Source: Vandiemenella viatica (lineage: Eukaryota > Arthropoda > Insecta > Orthoptera > Morabidae). Taken from it: a DNA stretch of 64,000 bases. The notes under the pieces are model-generated. The model was not told the DNA's origin, did no database searches, and saw only the letters and a program-made list of their open reading frames with translations. Position 1 is the stretch's first letter. The number at the start of each line of letters is the position of its first letter. A program made the position numbers and the translations under genes. Positions 31,413-43,119 of this stretch are shown here, piece by piece. The stretch is from assembly GCA_031002005.1 (NCBI GenBank), contig CM061920.1:115372095-115436094 (forward strand). The letters are read 5' to 3'.

Positions 31413-32409
31413 ACTTGAAATACCAGAGTACCTCATAAGAAAGACCCAAATGCTGTACAATAACTGCAAGAGCTGTGTCAATGTTGGGGATGGTTACTCT
31501 GAATGGTTTAGTACAACCAAAGGAGTACAACAAGGAAGTGCCCTTTCACCCCTTCTGTTCATAGCGGTGATGGATAACATCTTAAAAGAACTAAAAAGAA
31601 CATTCAATAGAGATCTACAGGCACTGGTGTTTGCAGATGATGTAGCAGTATGGGATGAAACAGAAGAAGGAATACAAAACAAATTGAAGATGTGGAATGA
31701 TAAGTTTGAAGAATATGGAATGAAATTGAATCCAAAAAAAACTGTAGCACTAAAAATAAGCCGAAAGAATACAGACTGTGATATAAAATTAAAAGACCAC
31801 GAAGTTGAAGTTGTTGACCAATTCAGCTACCTGGGGAGCATAATTGCCAATAATGGTAGAAGTGAGTTAGAAATAGTGAGTAGAGTAACCAAAGGAGCCA
31901 ACTTCTACAGTACTGTGCGAGGCTTACTATGGGACATGAAGGTTCCCAGAAGAACAAAAATTGTCTTGTACAAATCATATCTCATTCCTATTCTCACATA
32001 TGCTTTGGAAACATGCACACTAACATCAAGGGACCTTAGAAAGATCCAAGCATGTGAAATGAAGTTTCTTAGAACGGCCCTCCAGAAAACTAGACTTGAC
32101 CGCATAAAGAATGATGAAATTAGATCAAACCTAGAGCTAAGGGAATCCATGGAAGAGAGACTTAGGTCATCAAGACTTCGATGGTTTGGGCATGTGAAGA
32201 GAATGACTAGTAAAAGACTGCCAAAAACTTATTTGGAAAAAAGGATACTGGGCAAAAGACCAGTGGGAAGACCAAGAAATAGATGGACAGACCAACTGAA
32301 GGAGGACGTAGAGAGAAGAGGCTGGAATTGGGAGTACATCACAGACAGAGAAACCTTTCTGGACAGGAAAAGGTGGAAAACAATCGTCTATAATAACCAA
32401 GGCTCGTAA
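31413..32409 (+). pseudogene. RTE-like RT C-terminal part, open frame
   Basis: About 331 codons remain open from the truncation point to a natural stop. The ATG at 31375 lies in flanking DNA. Motifs: GVQQGSALSPLLFIAVMDN, ALVFADDVAVW with the catalytic aspartate pair (about 31626-31653), FSYLGSIIANNG, RTKIVLYKSYLIPILTYALE, KIQACEMKFLRTALQKTRLD, LRSSRLRWFGHVKRM, then GRPRNRWTDQLKEDV and a final WKTIV. The missing upstream part includes endonuclease and the first RT boxes. The uninterrupted frame shows the insertion is young. Same family as the tail at 10777-10900. Confidence 0.88.
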
Positions 32410-32461
32410 ACCACACCCGGGAACCTGGAGATGATCCTCAACGATAATGATAATGATGATG
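31413..32461 (+). mobile_element. RTE-like family 2, 5'-truncated recent insertion
   Basis: 12-bp target duplication ATGTTTTCGAGT at 31401-31412 and 32462-32473, identical. It begins inside the RT coding region, and its 3' end is a GATGATG-type repeat after a CCCGGGAACCTGGAGA tail. Inserted in the gypsy-like gag remnant. Confidence 0.92.
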
Positions 32462-32474
32462 ATGTTTTCGAGTT

Positions 32475-33058
32475 TAGTGAAACATTCTTTATATCTTACC
32501 CTGGAGCTCCAATTAAAGTGGTGGCACAAAGATGTGCTGATTCACATTTTTAGCTTCATCTTTAGCAGTACTGGTTTACAAAATAAAACTATCCTCCAGT
32601 TTAAATCCTCAACGGCTTCCTGACATTTACAGTAAGCTGCGTATTTGTCTGTGTATTAGCTATAATATGGTTGAGCTCTGCTCATGAACTGTAGCCTGTT
32701 GACATGCCAATCCGGGGGTGCGGTTGCACAATGTTGTATAGTTGTCGCCATGACATGTAGCAGTCCGTCTTGTTTTTTTTCTTTCTTAACTCCAAATGAT
32801 AAGCCACTATATGCATCCGCCGCTTGCCTTGGTAACTCTGTGCCTACTACAGCGTTTCCCAGTGCTACCTGCCAGAGAAGTTGGTATAGTGTACCACTGC
32901 TGACCTCAGCCTCTCACTCCAAGCTGCCATTATGTGCATTGATTTCTGCCAGCCAGGTACTATGCCCAATGTCTTTTCGACCCAATCAATCAATCATCTG
33001 GCTTTAAAGAACAAGGTACATCCTAACTAGACATGAGAATGCTAAGGCTGTTTTCACT
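32475..33058. other. Non-coding, possible gag remnant
   Basis: Lies inside the gypsy-like remnant, so a gag N-terminal origin on the minus strand is likely, but no motif is clear enough to claim. Confidence 0.35.
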
Positions 33059-33500
33059 ATGACCGGCCCATGGGTTGCTGGAAATTACGGCAGAATGCAA
33101 TCAATAACAGATATGATAAAAGAGCTGGAATGGGATTCATTGGAAGACAGGAGGAGGGTGAAGAGGGTCATGGGAGTGTACAAGTCATATATTGGTGATG
33201 AGGCATGGAAAGAAATTAGTGTAAGAATTAAAAGTAATGCATGGAAGGGAAAAGATGACCATGACCACAAGCTGACACTCAATTTCAGGCACAAGGGTGT
33301 AGGAAGATTCTCTTTTTTTGGGTAAAGATATCAGGGATTGGAATAAGTTACCAAGAGAAATGATGAATAATTTGCCAAATACGTTAAAGGAATTGAAAGC
33401 TAAAATTTGCAGAGGACAAATGTAGGTGGGTGCAGGAAAGGGGGGGAGATGGGTGTGTAGGGAAATTTCCACCAGAGCGTGCCCTCCATCACAATTTAAT
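33059..33500 (+). pseudogene. CR1-type RT 3' fragment
   Basis: The frame reads TGPWVAGNYGRMQSITDMIK and LEWDSLEDRRRVKRVMGVYK. It then continues in another frame to RDWNKLPREMMNNLP-like sequence near 33330 and a 3' UTR with a GGGGGGGAGATGGG tract. The same order (R-A-R-F-V...S-V-T...L-G-W-x-S-L-E-x-R-R) ends the family A RT, but the 3' UTR differs, so it is a related family. Similar to 49010-49330. Confidence 0.7.
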
Positions 33501-33514
33501 TAAATATTATCTAG

Positions 33515-33890
33515 TTTGTCAGGTATGGAGGAGTGAAAATTAGGTTGAAGGCAATTTTTAGAGGGATTTTTGCAGATAACATTGTTCTGACTACTCCTCG
33601 TTGGTCTCCTCTAAAAGCTGGCACCTTCTGCTTGAAGTGTTGTGACTGGTTAATCACGTGACTATTTTTCTCTGGTACAAGATATTAGTGAGAGTAGTTC
33701 TGCTGTTAAGAATGAAAGCCAAAAATGGAGTATCTCTATTTATTCAGATGCAAATAAAGCTGCGAATGTGCCCAGAAAACTAGAGTCCAGTCAATTAGAT
33801 GAAAATCTTAAGAACTTATGGTAACCTCAGCTCATAAGAACCTGAGTGGCTTGGGGATTGAAGTGTGCAGGTCAAATGCTGGTCATGTGT
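33515..33890 (-). repeat. Putative diverged LTR (right)
   Basis: Partner of 29885-30290. Confidence 0.55.
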
Positions 33891-34145
33891 AAAAGCTAAC
33901 AAGTGAATGAAGAAAAAGTACTTTCCGGCTGTAATATAATTTTGAGTCATGTGTAACTGACTTGTCATTGGTCAATGCCATTGCTGACTGTTGATTGGCA
34001 AATTCTTGCCAGTCATTAACAGTGGGCTCTAAGAAACTTTCTGGTATTTTCAAATGAGATTCTTACATGTGATTGTATTCATTCACAAACCTTCAGATGC
34101 AGGTGAGTTTACTGGTTTTAAATAAAATCATCCTATCAATTTTGT

Positions 34146-34432
34146 AGGGACTTTAACAGTACGAATAGATAGTGCAATTATTGTTCAACAAACTAAGTGG
34201 GGGAAAGTGCCGAGTCCTGATAGTATCCCAGTAAGAGCATTGTCAGCGTACGATGTGGAAATAGAACCACTTTTGTCCGATATATTCTATAAATTTTTAA
34301 AAGAGAAAACGGTACCTCCCAATTGGAAAATTACCAAGGTAATTACCATTTTCAAGAAGCATATTAGATAGATCGTAGAAATCATTGACCGTTACTCTAA
34401 CATCTGTTTTCAGTAGAGTTCTAGACCATCTT
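34146..34432 (+). pseudogene. Family A copy 4, segment 2 (RT start)
   Basis: Aligns with 18000-18272: GGGAAAGTGCCGAGTCCTGA (the KAPGPDG region), AATTGGAAAATTACCAAGGT, and ends at the GTTCTAGACCAT phrase where the inverted-repeat element begins. Confidence 0.8.
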
Positions 34433-35582
34433 AAGGTGGCCATACACGATCATTCCATTTGGATGCCTTCCATACAGATGTGAATGACATCCAAAAGCGT
34501 AGCACATACACCAACATTCCATCACTCCAGTCAGCCATGACAATGGAAAATTCGGCAAATTTAATTTGATATACAACAATCTAGTTATGCCAAGCACAAA
34601 ATAAAATGAGGCTGAATTAATTTTAAAGGATATTAAAACTATCGAATACTGAATACAAATTCTGAGAATTAAATAAACGTCCAAAAAAGTGTGAAATTAC
34701 GAAAAATAAGCTCTGTGATATTATGAAAACTTTTAAAAATACTACAAAATGATTATAAAACAGATTTATTAAATTTAAGCAGTTTAGCAGGCCGAAAATA
34801 CTGACAGGAGCGTCACATGTTATAACACAACCTATTTAAACAAGTAGGCTCATGTAAAATTCATCTTATTATACTATGATCCTTTTAAAAAGAAGACTGC
34901 AAAGAATTATCCTTTTTTTTTTTTTTTTTTTTTTCTCTTCTTCCCCAACATGGTTTCTCTGTTGATGTTTATGTCTTTATTTTTAAATAATATTAGCAAT
35001 TGATCTATTGCCACATTTATTTATATTTTGTCACGGTAGTCAGGATTAGAGATCCTACAAGCATGGTAAGTCTTTATACTTCTCAATAATTTCCATCACA
35101 AAGTCTTATTTTTATTTTATTTTTTTAAAGTAAAAAATCGAAAATAATATCGCTCTAATCATTACATAATAATATTTAAAACTGTATTATTTCCAATTCT
35201 ACATTCAAAATAATATTTAACTTGTAACACAACGAATATTTCTATAGCAGAATCAAAACAAAAAAGAAATGGTGCATAGTCCACTCAAGGCACTGATGTT
35301 GTCTGCTCGGTGTCGGTGACAGAATGAGAACTGTTTGGACCACGGTTTCACCTTACACAAGCTGACTGGAGTGATGGCTTGATGTCGCTCACCATGGTTT
35401 TCCCCACACACCATCAGTCGGCTTGATAGCATGATGGACGAAACATATGGATATTGGACTGACTGGGTATCCAAATAATCCTGTCAGTCCACGTCATCCA
35501 CATCAATTTCCCCACAGACGACACAATAATGGAGTGGCATCAATCCATTTGGACCGATGGAGCGATCGTGTATTGCCACATT
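34433..35582. mobile_element. DNA element with terminal inverted repeats, about 1.15 kb
   Basis: The left end AAGGTGGCCATACACGATC and the inverted right end AATGTGGCAATACACGATC match at 17 of 19, followed by related TCCATTTGGATGC blocks and a CCATCACTCCAGTCAGC block further in. No transposase; the core contains a 20+ base T run (34912-34933). It interrupts family A copy 4. A possible 3-bp TCT duplication flanks it; superfamily not determined. Confidence 0.75.
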
Positions 35583-36170
35583 TCTATGCTATAAATGTAG
35601 TTTCTAGACGAAAATTAGTTGCTCATACTGAACCAACATGCATTTCAGAAGAACAGTGTTTTTTTTGTTTTTTTTTTTTTACATGGTGTAGTAAAAGTTA
35701 TCGATGTAGGTTCACAAGATGATATAATTTTCTTGAATTTTCATAAAACTTCTGATTCTGTACCACATAATCAAGTTTTGGTGAAAATTCGAGCATACAG
35801 AATACCAGATCAAATCAGGGGATGTATACGAGGTCTTCTAATTGGCCAGCCACACTATGTTGTTGATGGAGAAGCTGCTTCTTATCTAGATTTTACAACA
35901 GGCACTCCTCAAGAAAGTCTAATAGTACCACTTCTTTTTTCTAACTTTATAAACAATCTTGGAGACAATGCTACAAGCAGTTGGCGATTGTTTGCCAATG
36001 CTGTAGTTATCTATGTGGAAATAAGGTGCTCTGACAATTGTTTAGAAATTCTGTGAAATATTGATGCTATTTCAGAATGGCAACTTACTATAAATTGCAA
36101 AACGTGCAAAGTGTTGTGCATAACTAACAATACATCTCAAACTATGCTACAATAATTTAAATATTTTACA
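35583..36170 (+). pseudogene. Family A copy 4, segment 3 (RT catalytic region)
   Basis: Aligns with 18280-18870: frame reading VKVIDVGSQDD, FLNFHKTSDSVPHNQVLVKI, GTPQESLIVPLLF, RLFANAVVIYVEIRCSDNCLEI. Both catalytic boxes are mutated (LDFQKAFD to LNFHKTSD, FADD to FANA). A T run (35657-35678) sits about 50 bases upstream of the first box, comparable to but not at the same place as the run in copy 3. Confidence 0.85.
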
Positions 36171-36311
36171 GAATCCTTCAACAGTAATGAGAGCTTAAGT
36201 TATGCAGCAAGACTGACTTTTTTCACATTTCAATGGATGTCTACATGCATATTATGTACCTTTTCCCCCCCACCAATGTTTAATAATTCTGATAACTTGT
36301 CTACTACTTAC

Positions 36312-36528
36312 CTTTGTAATAGATGGATAAGGTATCTTGTCATACGGACCAGTGATGCAGCTACTGAATTTTGAGAAAAACATGGGCTCCTTAGGTGGTC
36401 GAACATTCTGTTCTTCACAGTGACCTCTATAATTAAGCCCAACACATATTATTTTGTCTGGTAAAGTAACAGGAGGCAGCAGACGGACGTTTTTAAAAGG
36501 TATGACTGATTTTCCATCTGCAACAATC
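36312..36528 (-). CDS. Internal exon of FAHD2-type fumarylacetoacetate hydrolase-domain gene
   Basis: The only host exon seen. On the minus strand an acceptor (pyrimidine-poor ...ATTACATTACAG) precedes 36528 and a perfect donor GTAAGT follows 36312. The 217-bp exon encodes [58 protein letters not shown] and ends PSITK. The block [19 protein letters not shown] is the entry to the fumarylacetoacetate hydrolase fold of FAHD2-like mitochondrial or cytosolic proteins. The next exon should start with the V-D-W-E-x-E-L block; it is not recognised at lower coordinates. Intron phases are 2 upstream and 0 downstream. The gene runs leftward, and neighbouring repeats are probably intronic. The exact substrate is uncertain in this subfamily. 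Confidence 0.88.
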
Positions 36529-38165
36529 CTGTAATGTAATGTTATACAATTTAATAACAATTTATTGTTACAAACTTGCAACAACTATTGGAAATTAAAC
36601 CAATCATTTAGCAAAGGTGAGGACAGATGGTCTGTGATTATGACGAATACAAGAATAACACAATTTACACTGTTATAAATCCATAAGCAAACTGCATCTG
36701 TCATAGGATTGAACTGGTATCATGTAAACACTACTGCATCAATTTGAATGGTGTTTTCAAATTTTTATAGTTAATGGTCTAGTTAAAATCTGCGGAAATA
36801 GCTTACGACCTTATGTACTTATTAAAGGAGCAATAAATTGAATTCATTTAAAACTGCCAGAAATATTTTGTATTTGAGATGAGCACTCCTTCAAAGAAAC
36901 ACTGATAAACAGAACATAATATTTTTAAAATGAATAGTTCATTTGTTCGTGTTTTACCAACAGCAAAGAACCTCCTACTACATAGCTGGTATTGTCATCT
37001 TTAATAAGATATAGAACACACTGCAAAGCAAAATCATTATGACATATTCAATTATTTGCTCCATTTAAAAGCATGAAAATAAATACTACTGATAAACTAA
37101 TAGTTCCAGAGTATGAAATATAAATCTGTTCTTAACTTTTTTTAAAGTCGTATCTATGCAAAAAAGTAAAATGGTAATTGTATATCAATTATCTTTGAAG
37201 TCCATCAGAAATTGAGGTTTGAATATAGAGGTCTGGCAATATATTTTTTGCAGTTTGTAACAGTACAAGTGGTTTGTATTGTTGCATGTACAATGGTTGG
37301 CACCACAGCTGTGAGACGGGTGATGTCAGTCGCATGGAGTGTGAGCATGGCCGGTCGTGGGATTACAGTGCTAGCTTGGACAGTAAATGATAAGATGAAT
37401 GATAAGACTGATGTGTGTAAATTAAAAGTGCCTCACACTTAAAGAACCTGAAATCTTTGGATAGAAGAATATAATTTTATTGACTGATAACCATCCGGGA
37501 AGTAATGTGTAGCTATCTTAATAAACTGACTGTGGCAAACAGTAATTGTCAACAAAGTAGATAGAATTTCTTTTATTTTCCCTTTTTTATAGAGATATAC
37601 CCTGATAGTACCAGTCTGGCGACCACTGATTAATTAAACTCATAATTTTTTTTTTTTTTAATTTTCCTTATGCAGAAGTCGGCAGAACAGTAACTGTAAT
37701 AAGAATATGTAGTTACAAGTTGGTTTTTTCAGTATTTATACCTTTATGGGGTCTGTCATACTGAAACACTGAACTGTAACGATTTTTCCACAATTTCTGA
37801 GAATACATGGACATTTTCACCAATTTTAGATTTTCAAGTCGCAACCCTTTCTGTTGTACAAGGAATTCGTCTTTTGATTATATAAGTAGTTATCTATTGG
37901 CAAATGTGCTTGATATCTTTTTGGAGAATACCCTGCTCCAAACATTTTTTTTTTTTACATTTTTAGGGGATTCACAAGTTAATTTGCTTGTATATATAAA
38001 TGAGAATTCGGATTTTATTCGTTCATTAGTTTTCATCACTTACAGTTAGAAGAGAAATTTTCTCCAAGTTACTAAGTCAAAATGTCTTTAGTCGAAGAAC
38101 CGAGTACAAATAAAATAAATAAATAATAATAATAATATCTTCAGTTTTATAAAATAGAATAGGAA
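36529..38165. other. Non-coding, probably intronic
   Basis: No exon with splice sites recognised. Short open frames (37212-37442 and others) have no recognisable motif and are ignored. Confidence 0.5.
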
Positions 38166-38960
38166 GAAAAATTTTCAGACTGGCTGCAAAAAGTCATGAA
38201 TGCATAAACTATGCCCATTGGTACAGTTGCAATAAGGATATGAATATTACATCAGAGAAAGATGGTTTCATGAAACACAATTCTTCTCAAGCACATTCAG
38301 TATCTTCAAAGAATGTAAAATCACAAAGGTATCGACATTTGCAGTGAAAAACTCAAAAACCTGACAAAAAAATTAAACAAGGTAAAAAAATTTCATTTTT
38401 TTCAACAACCCAGTACTTACATTGTTATTAGCCTCGTTTTTTGCGGAACATAATCTACTATTATGGAGCACCTACCGAAACTGTTTGTCCAGATTAAAAA
38501 ATTGCAGAAAAAATTAAATGTTTTACGAAGGAAACTGACTCCTTAATTGATCAGAATTATAGGTAAAGAAAGTTTTGAAGTTTTACTTGAAGATCTGCGG
38601 CAAACTAAGTTTTCACTTGTTGTTGACAAGTCCAGTGAGCTTAGCACTACCAAACACTTGTACTTAGTCGTGAGGTATGCAAAAAAACTGCAAAACGAAA
38701 TCCAAAATATTTTTCACATTAATTTCGTTTTATCTTCGTGGGTCAAATCGCCATGCAAATTATGGTTATTGGGCTTGTATTTTTTTCATATACCGATTTT
38801 GGGTACAAACATAACGATATTAGTGGGCAGCTCTACCAATTTCACATTTTGACATTTGAGACCACTGCTAATAACTCTGATTTTGCAGTGTACATTTTCA
38901 GTTGTAGTTTATATCGTCATAAGGTTGGAATTTCTTACATGTTATTGAGTTAATGACGGC
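38166..38960 (+). pseudogene. hAT transposase N-terminal remnant
   Basis: Shifted frames read a BED-like finger (INYAHWYSCNKDMNITSEKD, GFMKHNSSQAHSVSS near 38195-38320) and then a block reading GKESFEVLLEDLRQTKFSLV, VDKSSELSTTKHLYLVVRYA (38571-38690). The latter is the start of the catalytic RNase H-like fold of hAT transposases, with Asp of the VDxST motif. The domain is cut off after about 38710. It is not related in position to the hAT at 39328, and no ends were found. Confidence 0.7.
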
Positions 38961-38999
38961 AGCAATATGGAAGCAATGAAATTAAAAATTAACATAAAT

Positions 39000-39170
39000 T
39001 ATAAAACTAAATCCACTGTGCCTTTTGCTTTAACAAAGTCAGTCTGGTCCAAGCTGCATTTCAACCTAATCATAACTTCCACTAATGTTGCTGTTTGAAA
39101 ATCATAGCTTCTTTCACATGTGCATAAATACATTCACTATATCATGATCAAAACTTGAGCAGTTTGAACT
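39000..39170 (+). repeat. Dispersed repeat shared with 14525-14600
   Basis: AAGCTGCATTTCAACCTAAT, then CCACTAATGTTGCTGTTTGA, match the unknown repeat at 14525-14590. Family not identified. Confidence 0.5.
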
Positions 39171-39327
39171 ATGTACATAAGGCTAAAATAATGACATCAG
39201 TAATGTGTAGTCAGTGAAAGTAAAGGAAATAAACAATAATTCTTATCAAACTGCAGAAAACAAATTGCCAGACCACTGTATTCAAACATTCATTTAAGAG
39301 CTTCGAAGATAGTTGGTATATAATCAC

Positions 39328-40217
39328 TAGGGTTTGGATCTTTAGGACAAGTCATATTTTATTCCTGCCTTCTTTTCGAGCTGAAATGATGAATTAAACA
39401 CTGATTAAACATTTATGATTGTATTTAAATGTATTTTATATAGCATAGAAATGCATATTCAACCATTTTCCTAGTTTTTGTCATATTTCGATAATATTTA
39501 TGGTCATATGGTCATATTTGGAGGAAAATTCTGGTAGTTTTTTAATAGTACCGGGAATTCACTAGATATAGATGAGAAGAAATTAAGATAATTATTCACA
39601 GAACTGTATTTTTGCTATGTAGGTGTGTGTGTGTGTGGGGGGGGGGGGGGGGAGGGGGGCTAATTTTCACTGCGGTCAGAAATCCCCAGTGAAGAATTAC
39701 AGTTATACATTATTGTTACTCTCTAAACGTAATGTTCCTCCAGTCTTTTAAACTCAACAATGCAGCAGAAGCATGCCTGTGTCAATCCATGCCAATCAAT
39801 ATAATATCCTCAGCAATCTTTAAATCTGCAATGGATCAGTGAGTAGACCGACCACCTTGTCGAAAATAAATTTTTCTGAAAGTGCGAAGTTACGAAAGGG
39901 AATTTAGAAAGGAGTATTTTAGTACAGATGAAACATTTCGATTCTGTAAATTATTTGAAATTAAAGCGACTTCAACAAAATAGTTTAAAATTTAATTTCC
40001 TAATGGTGCAGCAAGTGCACAGAAGCAAATTATGCTGTCTACATGAAAGCGACACTACTAGATAAAATAAATGATGTATAACTGAGCATGTTTTGATATA
40101 TAGCAAATTTAAATGTTCGGTCATATTTTGTCAATTTTAGGTCATATTTACCCATTTTTAAAGTCATATTAGCTTGCATATTTCTCTATTTTTTTGGTCA
40201 TAAAGATCCGAACCCTA
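39328..40217. mobile_element. Non-autonomous hAT, 890 bp
   Basis: 8-bp duplication ATAATCAC at 39320-39327 and 40218-40225. The ends TAGGGTTTGGATCTTTAGGAC and TAGGGTTCGGATCTTTATGAC are inverted. GTCATATTT recurs several times near both ends, a plausible set of transposase-binding sites. No transposase. A long G tract lies at 39638-39657. Confidence 0.9.
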
Positions 40218-40339
40218 ATAATCACCAAACTGCCATGTAAGATTAGTTTTAATCCGCACAAATTTCTATTTTAAAGCAGAAATAATTGAATGAATCAGCA
40301 TATTGTCAAGTTGTACTAAGGTCTGGTTTTTTATTGCTA

Positions 40340-43119
40340 AACATTTATATTCTAGCCGAATGAGTGTTTCATTGAAGATGTCGTTAAATTCGATGGCCAG
40401 TTCTGCATGAGCTTGTCGGATTTGATACAGTATGTCATCACTCATAATCTCTTTGAAGGAGTTCCATAGAAGTTTTGGATTTGATGGGTTACATGTTAGA
40501 ATTATAACGAATAAGTCTCTGATTTGTTCAGCTGAAGCGGTATTCTTGTGGTGTTAATTCCCAGTTGTTGTCGTTTTCCAGCAGTCCTAAGCATGGTATG
40601 CTTCTCTCTATATCTGGCATAGGTAACTATCAACAGTCTTGAGATCTGTGAAACTTGTTGGTCCCCATATTTCTTGTAGCAACATCTGGAGCTAGAAACA
40701 TTCGGCGTTGTTCGGATGTATACTCGGCCTAGTGGATCAGCTTTCATGATCCCTGGATGATCCTCTATTGAAATTCCTTGTTTTCAATGTTGAAAGATTT
40801 TTCTTGCTTTGTTTCAGGTAAAATAGATATGGACGTCGACATACAGTAATGTTTTCACAAATCAATCCGTCTGGCATGGTTAGAAAAAGCTGTTAATTTT
40901 GTGTCCTGAGATGGTTCGCTTGCAATTTTTCTGGTGGAGTCTTTTCTCCAAACGTGCTGCTAGATATTGCACAGTTAGTTCGCGTTCGTATATGGGAAAA
41001 CCAAAAATGTGTCATGTTGTTTCGTTACTGTTGATGTATCTTCCATTTGGTACACGAGGATCTCATTTGTTTTGTTGTTTGCTGTCTTTGGCTATTTGTT
41101 TTTTTTATTATTATTATTATTATTATTTTAAATTGTTTTACGTCTCTCAACAGCGAGGTCTTTAGAGACGGGTTGGCTATTTGAAATACTGCCACGTCAC
41201 TACTTTTGTTCACATACTTACATGCATATTCGATGGATTCCACTGAATTGCAGTATTCTACATCTATATGTGCTTGGAACCTTTTGTTAAGTAGTGGGTT
41301 ACATGGTACTACCCATTGACTATCCATTTTCAGTTCGTCTCTGCCTCATATTTATATTTTTGCTGTGAAGCCACCATTTTTGGGTGATCGTCTCAGTATT
41401 TGGGACAGCCATTATCTCTAGTTTGTGTGTCGTTCAAGTATGGTTTTGGGTTTTCTTTTGTACTTTTTCCATCACTCAAATAAGGCGAATTGGGGTTTAA
41501 TGGCCCGCTTGGTTCATGAATCATGTTTTTCACTACTATGTTGGATCTTCTTGCGGATTGGGAAATTCATCTTCGATGATTTTGTCGATATCAGTGGAAT
41601 GTATTATGTCATGTAGCCATACGAGATTGTGCGGGTCAGGCAGTCCTCGATTTTGCTGTTCGAGTGTATACATCCGGCATCTAACAGTTCCAAAGATGTG
41701 GTATTTTTTGACGACTTCAATAAATTCCATTTGTTTTGGCAGAAAACATGGGCTATGATGTGATTTCGATCTATGAGGGCTTGTCCTATCTTAGTTCTTT
41801 GATTTCTGGCCATGATGAGTAGCATGTGAATGTTATGAAGAGGACAGGTCATTCATATTTTCTTACGTAGGTCATGGCACCATGAGTGTATTCATGCATG
41901 TCTCTTGGACTTTCTAAATATGATGAGGGTAAGAATACCATTGTTGCAATGTCATCAATGTTGTCGTCATTTATGATCACGTCTCGAAGGTTAATGTATT
42001 CTTCCATGCATAGTTTCTTCTGATTCAGTCTTATTTAAAGCATCTGTTCTGCTTCAGATTTTGCATACATATCTACCATGAATTTTTGGAATAAACGGCG
42101 AGTGTGGAGAATGTGATTGTATTTTCACTGTCTCTGATTATAAAGCGGTAAGCATGGAACTCCTTGGAAGTGACCTTTTTTTTTTTTTTTTTTTTTTTTT
42201 TTTCCTACGCTTGTTTTAGGTTGGATTTGTTTCACATTAAAATGATATCTGTCACCTCCATGCAGAAATATTAATGGATATTGGAGGGGATTGTATGAAC
42301 GGTGTCTCTCTACAATGCATTGTAGTCCCTCTCTTCTACAATTATGTCACGGCTTGCGTTTTCACTGTCTACAATTACAATGGTGACTTCGTCTATCTGA
42401 GGTGCATTAAATCAATGTTCGTGTTCTCCAGGTGATCTTTTGTCTGCTCAAATTATAACTTTACAGTCATCAGAAATCATTCGGTCTAGTGCTGTTTTGA
42501 ATATGTGAATCAGTTGATTGTATACACATAAGATCCTCTGTACATCTTGGATTATTTCTCATCTCAAACCACTGATATTTGTGCATTATTGATCAATTTC
42601 TCTTTCTTCATTTCTGATAAAATATCATTGCAGAAATTTATGGTCATTGTTGGATAGTGGTAGTAATGATCCCATTTTGTGATAGATTTGTCCTTGGATG
42701 GCAAAAACATAATCGATTTCATCTCTGTCAGTGTTGATCGAAGTGACACTGAAAGAAGTCATTTGGAAGCAGGCGTTGTATGCTTTTATATTTTGAAGAA
42801 AATGTTTTGATTCTGGAGTTTCCCTGGTCATGTAATGTAGAAATTTCTGTGGAGGTGCTTCCAATGGTGGTAACTGAATTTTTACATTCATGCAACAGAA
42901 TCCTAGTGCATCTGTATTGAATTTTTTTGTGTTGCAAAATTGGCAGATGGTATCCATTTTTTTAATTACAATGTGTTTGTTATATTCTTTTGTCGGGTCG
43001 TAGTGGAATGCTTCATTTTTTAGGTTGTACCATTTACTTTTCCTCATCCACATTTCTTGCAGGGTGGTTTTTTCATGGTTGGCTTGTGTTCGCAGTCTTT
43101 TATTAAAAGATTGTGTCAC
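40340..43119 (-). pseudogene. Decayed Helitron Rep N-terminal (Helitron-like) domain
   Basis: Minus strand. 43119-42625 reads FHYDPTKEYNKHIVIKKMDT, then CQFCNTKKFNTDALGFCCMN, VKIQLPPLEAPPQKF, ESKHFLQNIKAYNACFQMTS and IQGQIYHKMGSLLPL. 41730-41536 reads FGTVRCRMYTLEQQNRGLPD, PHNLVWLHDI, and 41327-41150 reads QWVVPCNPLLNKRFQAHIDV, EYCNSVESIEYACKYVNK. Near 40500-40360 is NPSNPKLLWNSFKEIMSDD. This is the collinear order of the Rep nuclease and flanking domain of Helitrons. The two histidines of HUH appear as PHN (one His lost). Helicase part not found. Heavily broken and interrupted by T runs (42177-42203) and a (TTA)n repeat at 41103. Confidence 0.85.
41100..41175 (-). repeat. Short repeat with (TTA)n and GAGGTC..AGAGAC tail
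   Basis: A TTATTATTATT run is followed by a short non-Rep segment (TTTACGTCTC..GCGAGGTCTTTAGAGACGG) that interrupts the Rep frame. It looks like the end of an inserted SINE or LINE tail. Confidence 0.4.

Larger units (their letters stand above)
29870..34145 (-). mobile_element. Decayed gypsy-like LTR retrotransposon, pol largely lost
   Basis: Direct repeats of about 370-400 bp at 29885-30290 and 33515-33890 share long phrases (GGATTGAAGTGTGCAGGTCA, AACTTATGGTAACCT) and look like diverged LTRs. Gag zinc knuckle and protease remnants lie on the minus strand between them. It sits within a family A copy; CAGTAC occurs at both outer junctions. The region beyond the right repeat (33891-34145) is unexplained. 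Confidence 0.55.

Noticed and set aside
37212..37442. 76-codon frame with hydrophobic stretch
   Set aside because: No homology recognised and no splice sites or polyadenylation context to support an exon.
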